Source of the DNA: Trichomonas vaginalis G3 | Lineage: Eukaryota; Parabasalia; Trichomonadida; Trichomonadidae | Direction: 5' to 3' | Length of the DNA: 64,000 bases | Assembly (NCBI RefSeq): GCF_026262505.1 | Contig: NC_067207.1 | Coordinates: 21,110,082 to 21,174,081, forward strand | In this document: positions 55,336 to 64,000 of the stretch, piece after piece | Layout: every line of letters begins with the position of its first letter | Position numbering within the stretch: the stretch's first letter is position 1 | The notes under the pieces: generated by a model | What the model saw: only the letters and a program-made list of their open reading frames with translations | Database searches by the model: none | What the model was told of the DNA's origin: nothing | Position numbers and translations under genes: made by a program

Positions 55336-57190
55336 GGGTATAGTAAACTCAAAATTCTAGAGTTTTGAGAGTGCCAATAAACTCTATAGGCCTATATATA
55401 TCTATATTTTAAAGGAGAGGTTACGCCATAATATTTGATATTATAAATTATTAATTCAAAATAAAAGTAGAAAATGAAACTAATTTTATTCTAACCTATA
55501 TAAATATATCAATAATCTAAAATGATTATAGTCTGAACTATATTTTACCAGATTATCAAATATAAGAGAAATGAAATAAGGCATAAAAATATCATAGCAT
55601 AATTATTGGATAAATGCATTAATAAATTATTTATATCATAATGAGAAAAAATCAAAATAAGAAAATGAGCATAATAATAATTTAATTAAAAACAAAAACA
55701 ATAAATAAAATGTAATTTTCGTTAATCAAAGTCATCAATGTCTTCGTCTTCTGATTCCCATTCGGACTTGAAAACTTGATAATCTCCTCCTGGTACACTC
55801 TGAATGGATTTTTTGTATTTGTTCTGTTTTTAGAACCTTTTGTAACAGTTTTTTGTTTCAATATCATTTTGGAGTAACAATTCTCTTCAAATGATTTGAC
55901 ACAATCTTCTGGAAGTGGGGGAAGATGTAATGCTTTTTGTATATCTCCGAGAAAATGCTCTGGATCATTCCATTCTAAGATTGCAACGTTAACTCTAATG
56001 TTAATGTTCTTCCAGGCTCTTGATTTGTCCAAATAGCATGCAATTTTGGAAGAAACTTTGGAAACTATGGGTGTCCATTTGTGAACCCAGTCATAGAGCA
56101 TGAATTGAAGTTGGATCGAATTGACACCTTTTTGCCATTCAAAGCATTTGTAATTGTGCGGTTCGCAAAAAGAATGATTGCCTACGTAATGGTAGACACA
56201 ATTCTCCCACATTTTCGTACGTTTGTCAATATTTTCTTCGGCAAAACATGACCAAAGCCACATACTTAGGCTTGCATTCAGACCCCAGAAAGGTCTCTCT
56301 ATTTTTTCAATCTTCTGAGTCTTGTCGTTGAAAACTTCAACTGTCTTATGAGAAACTGAGAACTTTGTAAAATCTTTTGAGATATTTTTTGATACATGAC
56401 CTGGATCGAATCTTTCAAGATGAGAGACGCCAAATTCTTTAAAGACAGAGACACTTTTGTTATCTCGGTCTTTAATAATCTCTTTAACATCTTTCAAGAT
56501 ATTGTATTTCTTTAATTGCTTCAAGATGATTCGAGTTCCAGCACTTTCCATATTGTTGGAAGCTCCGGAATACTGAGCATGCTGTCTGTTTCCACCAATA
56601 TGGTTGATGTTCACGCATGCAAGAACTCTTTTTGTGACAGCATCGAGCGCAGTTACTGTACAACTTGGCGAGTTTCGCCTGTGCGTCCATCTTGCATCAA
56701 TGGATAAGTAACCACTGAAGGACTTTCTCGACAGCATTAGGGAAATACTTTTAAGTCTTCTAATCTTATCGTCACAAAATCTCTGTTGTCTCATGACACC
56801 ACTCTTCACAGGGGGCTTAGTTCCACAAAGAGAAAGAAAGCGAGCACCTTTTGTATATGGCATTCCGGTCATTATGCAAGCACCAAGCATCTGTCGCGCT
56901 GAGAGTCGACGACGTTCGTGGAGTAAAATGTTATGCATTGCCTTTGTTTTCCGTTTTGGGTGAACAATATGGCCCATACAACAAAAAAAAAATGAAATCC
57001 CGCCAAAAGTGAAAATTGAATAAAAAGTAATAATTAATAAATATATACTATATCATTAGATGAATATTTTGGAATAACATTTTAAAATCGAGGTTTTTCA
57101 ATGGATAACGGTTCAATCAAAAATTTGACCCCATTTTAGAATCTACATTAAAAATGGAACATTTCTGTCGTTTCAAAATTCCAAAAAATC
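55336..57190 (-). mobile_element. Kolobok-like DNA transposon, copy B (5'-truncated)
   Basis: The 3' end has the same GGGTATAGTAAACTC end next to TTAA (55332-55335). Sequence matches copy A from its end up to 57190 (equal to about 3265 in copy A). The ~1.1 kb of the 5' end, including the left TIR, is missing, so it lacks one end and cannot move as a unit. Identity to copy A is very high, so truncation or the insertion is recent. Confidence 0.8.
55682..56977 (-). pseudogene. Kolobok-like transposase, copy B (431-codon frame, inactive)
   Basis: It starts MGHIVHPKRKTKAMHN as in copy A and gives the uninterrupted order at the site where copy A has its insertion (CDDKIRRLKSISLML). It lacks 36 bp (12 residues, IGSTCMNEAFNS) that hold the likely catalytic Glu. 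A run of six A in copy A is five A here, which shifts the frame and replaces the acidic C-terminus. The open frame is therefore long but the enzyme is predicted inactive. Confidence 0.85.
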
Positions 57191-57284
57191 TGAATAAGCA
57201 AGCTTAACTGAAAAGGAAAATAAGTTGGTTAGAGATTTTGAATTCTAAAGTTTACATCCTATTCAATCAATTGTTTTTTAGTGA
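57191..57284. other. Short spacer between truncated transposon and next gene
   Basis: 94 bp upstream of the 57285 start, containing TTCAATCAATTG near 57262-57273 that could serve as an initiator. The truncated transposon end thus lies in the promoter region. Confidence 0.4.
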
Positions 57285-57860
57285 ATGGATGATAACACCT
57301 CACCACCGCCGAAATCATTAAGAATTTACATATATCATCCTGGTGAGTGGATGCTGAAGGTGAATGTTCAAGAAAACACACTCGTCAAAGATCTCAATCA
57401 AATTGTTCTAGGAGAACCTGCCTATTTCATCCATAATGGCGCTGTACTCCATAGCAATTTTGAGATCGGCTACTATAACATCAAAGAAAATGATTTTATT
57501 GTTGTTGTAGATAAGCCATCCATTCCAAAACAATATATCGATAATATTTCAGTTCTATCCGACGTGAGTCAATGCATGGAACTAGCAAAGTTACAAGATA
57601 TGCAATTTCAGAAAATGGAACGTAAACCTCGTGTGTATCGAATGTTTTTATCAACATTTGAATCAGTAAACGAGCCTTCAAACATTCCACAAATACCAAT
57701 CAAAATACCTCATAAACCGAGCAAGCCTTGTTCTGATCCACTTCCAAAGTTTTGGAGTGATTACAGTCATAAAATGGCTCCTCAGGTAATTAACCCTGAA
57801 CCTTCTCTGGCTTCATTATGTCAGAGACAAGCCGGCAATGCTGATGCAGCATTTCCCTAA
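57285..57860 (+). CDS. Unknown protein with ubiquitin-fold-like N-terminus (191 aa)
   Basis: Residues 10-80 (KSLRIYIYHPGEWMLKVNVQ, ENTLVKDLNQIVLGEPAYFI, NGAVLHSNFEIGYYNIKEND) follow a ubiquitin-like fold with a FIHNGAVL-type turn. The C-terminal ~90 residues are Pro/Ser-rich. No family recognised. Its start lies about 95 bp from the truncated transposon end. Confidence 0.6.
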   Translation: MDDNTSPPPKSLRIYIYHPGEWMLKVNVQENTLVKDLNQIVLGEPAYFIHNGAVLHSNFEIGYYNIKENDFIVVVDKPSIPKQYIDNISVLSDVSQCMELAKLQDMQFQKMERKPRVYRMFLSTFESVNEPSNIPQIPIKIPHKPSKPCSDPLPKFWSDYSHKMAPQVINPEPSLASLCQRQAGNADAAFP

Positions 57861-58468
57861 ATATGTATTTTTTTCTTCTTCTTTAATCAATTAATTTTTC
57901 AAGCCAATTCCTTCTTTAGATCACTTATAAGTTAGATCGTATAAAAAATGGCATTGTTATGAAAATGACACGACAATCAAATTTGAGTATTTTGATAACC
58001 TTGAGAGGATGCCATAAAATCATCTTCATTCTCCAAAACAATGATGTGAGTCATAATTATGAAAGTATTGTTGAATTGCCATAGGCAATTTGACGAATCT
58101 CAAAAACATTTCGTATTTCCAAGTGCATTCTCATTTATTCTTTAATTTTTCTAAGTGAATATATATATTGTATGATGAAATGTCGTAATTGTAAGCTTAT
58201 AAATCCTACCGATTTAAAAATCTCATTTTTATCTAGTATCATTTCATGAATTGTTACTTCTAAGGAGTGCAATTCGTAGAAGTCAACTAATCAAATTATA
58301 AAAGGCTCCAGTCTATGAGATTTTCAATTTCAGACTTAAACATATAAAAATATAGTTTGTATGAATCATAATTTCATTGGAGTTGTATTTGAAAATGCAT
58401 TCATAGTATTTTGAAGACGTAAAATAAAAATTGAAAGAAAATTTTATACAGAATAGTAAGTTTTTATT
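57861..58468. other. Convergent intergenic, no gene seen
   Basis: AT-rich spacer of about 600 bp. No element or RNA gene recognised. Confidence 0.45.
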
Positions 58469-59296
58469 TTATTGTTTCTTGGCCATCTCTTCAAACATGT
58501 CGGCAACCTCAACAAGTGAAGGATGGATCCATGTAGGTCTATCTTGTTCCGGATATTTGAGAACATCGTCGCGAGTATCAATTCCAGACAAAACCAATAT
58601 TGATCTAGCTCCATTTTGTGATGCAAATGCAATATCTGTAATCATTCTATCGCCAACCATAACAACATCATCTTTTGTAACTCCTAATGTAAGTAAAACT
58701 GTATCAAACATTGGTTTGTTTGGCTTTCCAATGACAGTTGCATCTTGGTTAACTGCTACTTCGAAAGCTCTGACACAAGCGCCACTTCCGCAAATTAAAA
58801 TTCCTCCGGCCATTGGGAAGTTTGGATCTGGATTTGTTCCGATTAATTTGGCACCAAAGTTCTTAATAATGTAAATTCCGCGTGAAATGTCTGCATGCGA
58901 TAAGCTCTCTGACTTAGAAACAATAACAGCTTCAGCTGGTTGTGGTTCTGGGTCTGTTTTCATATTGTGAACTTCAATTCCATGCTGGCTAAGTTCTTGC
59001 ATTAAGCCATCAAAGCCACAAACGAAGACTTTATGGATATTATTGTGTTGGAGGTATTTTGCTGTTGCAAATCCGGAAGAGAAGACATCTTCTACTTCAA
59101 ATCCTTGAAGGCCGAGCTTTTCAAGCTGTTTTAAGTATTGCTCACGTGTTTTTGAGCAGTTATTTGTAACTAAAACGAGTCTAACACCGAGTTTTCTGAT
59201 TCTGTTTAGGGCATCAATTGCGCCTTTGATTGGTTGGTTATCAATCCAAATAACACCATCACCATCTAAAAGAAGGACCTTTGGAATTCCACTCAT
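58469..59296 (-). CDS. HAD-IIA phosphatase, phosphoglycolate/4-nitrophenyl type (275 aa)
   Basis: Motif I VLLLDGDGVIW (D11 nucleophile, D13), motif II VTNNCSKTREQY, motif III Lys in GKPNKPMFDTVL, and motif IV VGDRMITDIAFA are all present. Length and the cap insertion fit the PGP/pNPPase subfamily of C2-capped HADs. It would dephosphorylate phosphoglycolate or related small metabolites in the cytosol; the substrate is not fixed by sequence. A CCTTTAG promoter motif lies 20 nt upstream. Confidence 0.9.
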   Translation of the reverse strand: MSGIPKVLLLDGDGVIWIDNQPIKGAIDALNRIRKLGVRLVLVTNNCSKTREQYLKQLEKLGLQGFEVEDVFSSGFATAKYLQHNNIHKVFVCGFDGLMQELSQHGIEVHNMKTDPEPQPAEAVIVSKSESLSHADISRGIYIIKNFGAKLIGTNPDPNFPMAGGILICGSGACVRAFEVAVNQDATVIGKPNKPMFDTVLLTLGVTKDDVVMVGDRMITDIAFASQNGARSILVLSGIDTRDDVLKYPEQDRPTWIHPSLVEVADMFEEMAKKQ

Positions 59297-59315
59297 TGTA
59301 AAATTTAATAAATTT

Positions 59316-59322
59316 CTAAAGG
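59316..59322 (-). promoter_or_regulatory. M5-like core promoter motif CCTTTAG
   Basis: CCTTTAG on the minus strand, 20-26 nt upstream of the HAD phosphatase ATG. This motif is described as an initiator-like core element in Trichomonas vaginalis and supports the host assignment. Confidence 0.6.
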
Positions 59323-59329
59323 GTTAATC

Positions 59330-60228
59330 GTACGACGATAAAAAATTTTGTAAGTGGTCGATCGCGCTCTCAATTTATTTTGATGTTTTTTCATGATCTA
59401 TTACCATTTGTCATTTGTTCGACAGTAGTCACTGATCATGCGATAAGAGCTTAAACTCATTTGTTTTTAATTTATTTGTCATATATTTTGGATAAATTAA
59501 GCAGATAGACGAGAACTCTAATGAGCCAATGTTCCTTCCCAAGATTGATATCTAGAGTGCACGTTTCATATCACCGAAACATTTCATACCCTTTAATTCA
59601 TTGAATTTTTTCTTTTTTTAAAGCAGTTTTTTGAGGTTTGAAACATAAATCAGTAATATAGTGCTTCAAAACATGATTCAATTAATTTTCTGCTAATTCA
59701 ACTACATCCAAGAGATTCAATCTATACCAAACCAAAAACTTGGATGATATTTCAATCTGATTCTATTCTCTTTTCACACATTTGTTCTAGGATTGACAAT
59801 GTCAGTAAAAGATGATTTAAAAAAGGATAAAATTGAAAAAATATCTTGAAAGAAGCATTTGCAATGCATTCGAAAATATAACTATTGGTAAATATGTTAC
59901 AGCAGCATTACACGTTGTAATAGTACAACAAGAGCCCAGACTATTATTCAACTATTTTTTGGGCTGATTTTGTTGATGATTGATGCCAACAAATCAATGA
60001 TTTATGAGTTTTTTTTTTTCCTCGAAAATTATCATCATACTTTTATCGAATCTCCTAATAAAACATTGCTTTATTTAGATCTGTGAGAGCACTCATGAAT
60101 CATATCGATCAAAAGGGGCGAAAAGCAGGAAAAAACAAATCAGTATTTCATGTCAAATCATTATCTAAATCACAACCCAATATGACGATACAGACCGTTT
60201 GGTCGGAGATGATAAAAAAACATCTTTG
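59330..60228. other. Divergent intergenic, no gene seen
   Basis: About 900 bp, AT-rich. A TCATTATC initiator-like site near 60161 and a 15-codon frame from ATG 60182 precede the HMG-like gene, but I see no intron signal. A small hairpin with AGCCCA/TGGGCT arms lies near 59934-59966. Confidence 0.45.
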
Positions 60229-60693
60229 ATGTCTTCTCCAGAAGCATTCATAGAGCAGTTGGACGATAGAGAAAAGGCTTTATATTCCGAATTGCGTGAT
60301 AAAGCTATTGCTAAATATTCAGTTAGTGATCCAAACATTAAACTTGGCCAATTAAATGAAGAAGTCAAAAAGCAATTCACACTCTTAAAATGGATCCTTG
60401 ATGTTGACGAGAAGAAACTTCAATTTGGCAACAATGACTTAGAAAAAATGAATTTAACGTTTGGCCCAGATTTAACATCTTTACCAAGATACAGGTTGAA
60501 AGTAGCAGGACCATTCAAAAATGTAACTCATACTCCTGTAAAGCATAATCATACACAAAATAGATACAATCGCTTTGTCAAAGAGCAAAGTGCTTTAGAA
60601 GAATTCAAAGATATGGCTCCAACCGAAAGAATGAAGGTTTTTGGCAAGAAGTGGAATGAACTAACCGAGGAAGAAAAGAGCAAATATGCTTAA
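60229..60693 (+). CDS. HMG-box-like protein (154 aa)
   Basis: The C-terminal ~45 residues (NRYNRFVKEQSALEEFKDMA, GKKWNELTEEEKSKYA) follow the pattern of a HMG box (Tyr/Arg-rich start, W-NELTEEEK-KY end). The N-terminal ~100 residues are helical and acidic, with no second box. It probably binds or bends DNA in the nucleus, or is a HMG-like chaperone. ATG at 60229 is chosen; the longer frame has no ATG. Confidence 0.6.
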   Translation: MSSPEAFIEQLDDREKALYSELRDKAIAKYSVSDPNIKLGQLNEEVKKQFTLLKWILDVDEKKLQFGNNDLEKMNLTFGPDLTSLPRYRLKVAGPFKNVTHTPVKHNHTQNRYNRFVKEQSALEEFKDMAPTERMKVFGKKWNELTEEEKSKYA

Positions 60694-61041
60694 ATTAATT
60701 AACGGCAAATAAATTTATATTATTATAAACAATAAAGAAAAAAGCAAATAAAATTACTATATATTTACATCCCATTCAAAATATAAATAGTTAACGAAGT
60801 ATTACGATAATTTTGTAATGATATTTTCAAAACTAAAATATCTTTTTTGAGTAAGCTTCTTTCTACTGATAAAGCATTCTTTATCTGAATAACTTATATA
60901 ATGATTAACAATAAGGTTGATTTTAAAACATAAATTTGAAATTTTTTATATAAATCTCGTCCTCTATATATGATATCAAAATGTGGTAAGTTTATATAAA
61001 AACCAATATAAAAATTTCAAGTTTTTAAATTAATATGAAAA
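60694..61041. other. Convergent intergenic, no gene seen
   Basis: Very AT-rich spacer of about 350 bp between convergent genes. Confidence 0.45.
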
Positions 61042-62541
61042 CTAATTTGAAGGATTGTATCCCGGAGATTTTGCAATGATATCCATTGCTTCCTGGTACT
61101 TCATTGCTACTGCCAAGTCATATGCAGATCTTCCGTTAATATCTTTAGCGTTACCATCAAATCCCTTTAATGAGCAAATTAATTTTATCATCTCTGTTTC
61201 TCTGTCAGAAACTAAACGGTGCAAACAAGTCCATTGGTTATGATCAGAAGTATTAATATCAACTCTTGGGTTTTCAATAAGAGCCTGAACAACTTTATAA
61301 CAATGGTTTGTTGTTGCAAAAAGAAGTGCTGAGCATCCATTTGCATCTTTCCAATTGACATCAATTTCACTGCATTGTGCAAGCAAAATTGCCATCTGTA
61401 AATCAGAATATAAAATTGACTGATGAAGAGCTCCCCAAAGCTGAAGATTTGCCATTGGATCAGCACCATATTTTAAGCATTCACAAAGTGTATATGCATT
61501 GTTATATCTTGCACTAAAAATATAAGCATTGTTGATTAAATCATGTGGATATCTACCTTTTTCATCTAAGTTTTGTTCAATTATCCAATCAAAAATATGA
61601 TATTGTCTATGCTCAATGCAAGGTTCCAAATTATATACATCAAACCCTTGTTGTTCAAGAATACGTAATATTTCCAAAGCGCCACCAGAAATTGCGAAAT
61701 AAGCAGCATCTTGGCCCCATTTATCTTTCGCATTCAAGTTTGCACCATTCAAAAAAAGCCATTTAAAACAATTAATAGAATTACAATATGCTGCATATAA
61801 AATTAAAGTCGGATCACCTTGTAGTACAGGATAAGGCTCCATTAATACCATTTTGTTAATTAATTTCATGTTAATATTAAAGTTTGGAGCTAATGAAAAT
61901 TGATTTAATTTGTCTACATCGTCTGTTGCAATGGCATGCTGGATTGAATCAAGTGGATGACCATAATGTACTAATTGATCTTTGATTTCATTTATATTAT
62001 TTATAAATTCGTTAAAATATGAAAAACTTTTTGTAAATTCATCCGAGAAAATTCTAGTATATAATGTTGGATGTAATTTTGCAATGACACTTCCGAAAAA
62101 TATCTTAATGATTGCAATCGTATTTACTTTTTCTTTTGGTTTCTGCAAAATTGCATCAAAAATTGGTAAAAGTTCATCTAAAGTAAGTGTATTTTCTTCC
62201 AATAGGCGATACATGAAGTGATATGCAGCGCATAGACCTGATTTATTGTTATCGTCTACACCTGATAGTGTTTGTTCAATGAATATTGCTTTGAATGGCG
62301 TCAAATTTCTTTTTGATTCATCTGAATTGATGATATCTTTAACTAATCTTGTTAGGAAACCGAGATTTTGTGGTCTGACTGTATAAGCTTGAAATATTTC
62401 GTGAGTTAAAAATGAAATCTGATTTGCAGAGTTAAGATAATCTGATTTAAGGATTAAATCAAGTGTTTCTTGGTAGTCATCTTCATTTATTAATGTTAAA
62501 CCCTTCTGAAATATGATTAAGTCTTGAAAATGATCAATCAT
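61042..62541 (-). CDS. Ankyrin-repeat protein (499 aa)
   Basis: ATG at 62541 (MIDHFQDLIIFQKGLTLINE). The helical N-terminus (~1-210) and sparse middle repeats match the plan of the protein at 39810-41369; clear ankyrin units occur toward the C-terminus (FLNGANLNAKDKWGQDAAYF, NSTDHN-type, LLFATTNHCYKVVQALIENP, DINGRSAYDLAVAMKYQEAM). It belongs to the second type of ankyrin proteins in this window. No signal peptide or membrane span. Confidence 0.85.
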   Translation of the reverse strand: MIDHFQDLIIFQKGLTLINEDDYQETLDLILKSDYLNSANQISFLTHEIFQAYTVRPQNLGFLTRLVKDIINSDESKRNLTPFKAIFIEQTLSGVDDNNKSGLCAAYHFMYRLLEENTLTLDELLPIFDAILQKPKEKVNTIAIIKIFFGSVIAKLHPTLYTRIFSDEFTKSFSYFNEFINNINEIKDQLVHYGHPLDSIQHAIATDDVDKLNQFSLAPNFNINMKLINKMVLMEPYPVLQGDPTLILYAAYCNSINCFKWLFLNGANLNAKDKWGQDAAYFAISGGALEILRILEQQGFDVYNLEPCIEHRQYHIFDWIIEQNLDEKGRYPHDLINNAYIFSARYNNAYTLCECLKYGADPMANLQLWGALHQSILYSDLQMAILLAQCSEIDVNWKDANGCSALLFATTNHCYKVVQALIENPRVDINTSDHNQWTCLHRLVSDRETEMIKLICSLKGFDGNAKDINGRSAYDLAVAMKYQEAMDIIAKSPGYNPSN

Positions 62542-63151
62542 AAAAAATGTCAATTTAAAAATTCAGAACGATAATTTCAATAAAAAATTTTGGTCAGATG
62601 CTTAACTATTGAATGCACTTTTGATGTGCTTTATTATTTGATAGTATAAAATGAAATCTAAAGAGTCATTAGATTGATCCTATGATACTGAGTCTATATT
62701 CAAATTGGAGTCAAGGATTCTCCCCTTTTTTTGAAACTCTATTTACAATTGTAAATTTACCATGAACAACAAGCATATGAGATACAACCCATTGATATGT
62801 TATGATATTTAATGCATATTATTTGTCCATATCTATCTATCACTTGCCATGTAAAGCAAAAAGACAAGCAGAGAACTTATATCTGAAATCAAAATCTTAT
62901 TTCAAAATTCCGAGAACACAAAAATAGTTGTTTTAACTTAGAGAAACTGTATTCCACTAAATAGATGAATGAATAGTAATTGCACAGTTGCGCGAAAAAT
63001 GTGTCAAAGACTAGAAAAAGAAGCGAAGTTTTAATAAATGATGTATATGCAGGGGCTATCGAGTTTGTTCCAAAATAACGGGTTTGAAGGCCCGCTGTAG
63101 TATGATATGAAACAAATAAAAAATTAATTAATAAAAAAACCTAAATTAAAT
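62542..63151. other. Intergenic, no gene seen
   Basis: About 600 bp of AT-rich sequence. A short hairpin CGGGTTTGAAGGCCCG (63080-63095) lies near the 3' end of the LIM gene. Nothing else recognised. Confidence 0.45.
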
Positions 63152-63970
63152 TTAATGCCTATGAGATCTATGACTTCTCTTCTTATGTCCGCCAGAGCTA
63201 CTACTTTCCTCTTGGCTGCTGCTACTTTCTTCCTTCTTTTCACTGCTATCATCATCTTCGCTACTTGACTCTTTCTTGTGTCCTCTGTGGCTCTCGTGGC
63301 CTCTTCTACTTCCATGAGACTTGTGAGAGCTCTTCTTTTCTCCAGAATCTGATGAATGCTTGTGTTTCTTGGAGCTGCGGTGTTCTTCTTCACTATCAAA
63401 TAATTCTGCATCAACTTCTTCAACTTGGTTGGCGTATCTTGGCATGTAAAATGTATCGTCATCGAATTTCTTGCGGAATCTCTCTCTTTGCTGTGCAGAA
63501 ACTTCTGGCTTATGGCGGTGGTTATGGTTAGATGGAGTACGACCTGATTCTGTGACATCTCCTTCTTTCACGCGCTGATCGTAGCATCTCTTGCAATGAG
63601 GCCTGTTGTGAGCGCAGATTGCTTCACCAGGCTGTAGTTGACGACCGCAAATACGGCAGCAGAAGCAACGTTTGTGGTAGAACTTGTTTTGCCACCTGAT
63701 TTTATTAACTTCGGTTAAACTGATTTCGCCTTTGCAGTATGAGCAAGATTTGAGGTATCTGATGCCTTGTTCTGGGCAGTAGTACCTGTTATGGTGTACA
63801 ACGAAGTTCTTTCCGTTCAATTGCTTATCGCATTCGTAGCAAGTGAAGCATTTGACGTGGAAGTAGTGGGTTCTGTCGAAAACGTATCTTCCGAGAATTG
63901 GGTTGTCGCATTTCTTGCAGGATCTGTGAGCTGCGATGTGTTTGCAACTTTCACAGCAAAATTGGTTCAT
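63152..63970 (-). CDS. Two-LIM-domain protein with His/Ser/Lys-rich tail (272 aa)
   Basis: LIM 1 lies at about 18-70 (CKKCDNPILGRYVFDRTHYF, HVKCFTCYECDKQL) and LIM 2 at about 77-130 (CSYCKGEISLTEVNKIRWQN, YHKRCFCCRICGRQ, CKRCY), each with the C-x2-C...H-x2-C double zinc pattern. After residue ~140 the protein is a low-complexity, His/Ser/Lys/Glu-rich tail (SSKKHKHSSDSGEKKSSHKS). LIM domains bind proteins, often in actin-linked complexes, as in trichomonad LIM proteins. Start at 63970 is 30 bp from the window edge. Confidence 0.9.
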   Translation of the reverse strand: MNQFCCESCKHIAAHRSCKKCDNPILGRYVFDRTHYFHVKCFTCYECDKQLNGKNFVVHHNRYYCPEQGIRYLKSCSYCKGEISLTEVNKIRWQNKFYHKRCFCCRICGRQLQPGEAICAHNRPHCKRCYDQRVKEGDVTESGRTPSNHNHRHKPEVSAQQRERFRKKFDDDTFYMPRYANQVEEVDAELFDSEEEHRSSKKHKHSSDSGEKKSSHKSHGSRRGHESHRGHKKESSSEDDDSSEKKEESSSSQEESSSSGGHKKRSHRSHRH

Positions 63971-64000
63971 AACGACGTGGTAGTTGCTTTCGCTTAACTT

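Noticed and set aside
60161-60228. Intron or longer N-terminus of the HMG-like gene
   Set aside because: The upstream ATG gives a 15-codon frame that stops, and I see no splice signals. The 60229 start is simpler.

Overview
The window looks like a chromosome piece from a parasitic trichomonad (Trichomonas or Tritrichomonas type). The reasons are: strong AT richness, short mostly intron-free genes, start-proximal initiator motifs of the TCA-pyrimidine-T/A type and one CCTTTAG (M5-like) promoter motif, several DUF3447/ankyrin genes of the kind that is hugely expanded in these protists, and a Maverick (Polinton) element. The species cannot be fixed from the sequence alone.

Layout. 1-8410: an ankyrin gene, then a transposon landing zone with a Kolobok-like TTAA element (2154-6226) that itself carries a 1,052-bp insertion full of hairpins, a decayed ankyrin fragment, and a second TTAA-flanked element (7105-8141). 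8411-35383: a nested pair. A 24.3-kb Maverick (8459-32779) sits inside the left terminal inverted repeat of a ~2.6-kb element whose body is an array of structured, GC-rich hairpins (about 33240-34707), and that element sits directly upstream of a COG2-like gene. 35384-63970: ordinary host genes (COG2, ankyrin proteins, Rxt3-like protein, PSI-domain membrane protein, two glycosyltransferase-like proteins, HhH-GPD DNA glycosylase, tectonic-like protein, HAD phosphatase, HMG-box-like protein, LIM protein), plus a MULE-like non-autonomous element (42836-44320) and a second, 5'-truncated copy of the Kolobok-like element (55336-57190).

The Maverick is a fossil with well-preserved ends (TIRs with a 5-bp target duplication TACAC). 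It has parts for a major and a minor capsid protein, packaging ATPase, SF3 helicase, protein-primed DNA polymerase, integrase, a Dam-type adenine methyltransferase, a phage-like tail-fibre protein, an HNH protein and many small proteins. About ten of roughly thirty genes are broken; the rest look open, so the insertion is probably fairly recent.

The most unusual signal is the hairpin array at 33963-34707: about six units of ~120 bp, each with one short and one long hairpin. The arms differ between units but stay paired (compensatory changes). The insertion at 3701-4752 (four consecutive near-perfect hairpins, 19-bp target duplication) and a cluster at 39332-39603 look like the same idea with unrelated sequence, which suggests a class of hairpin-array elements in this genome.
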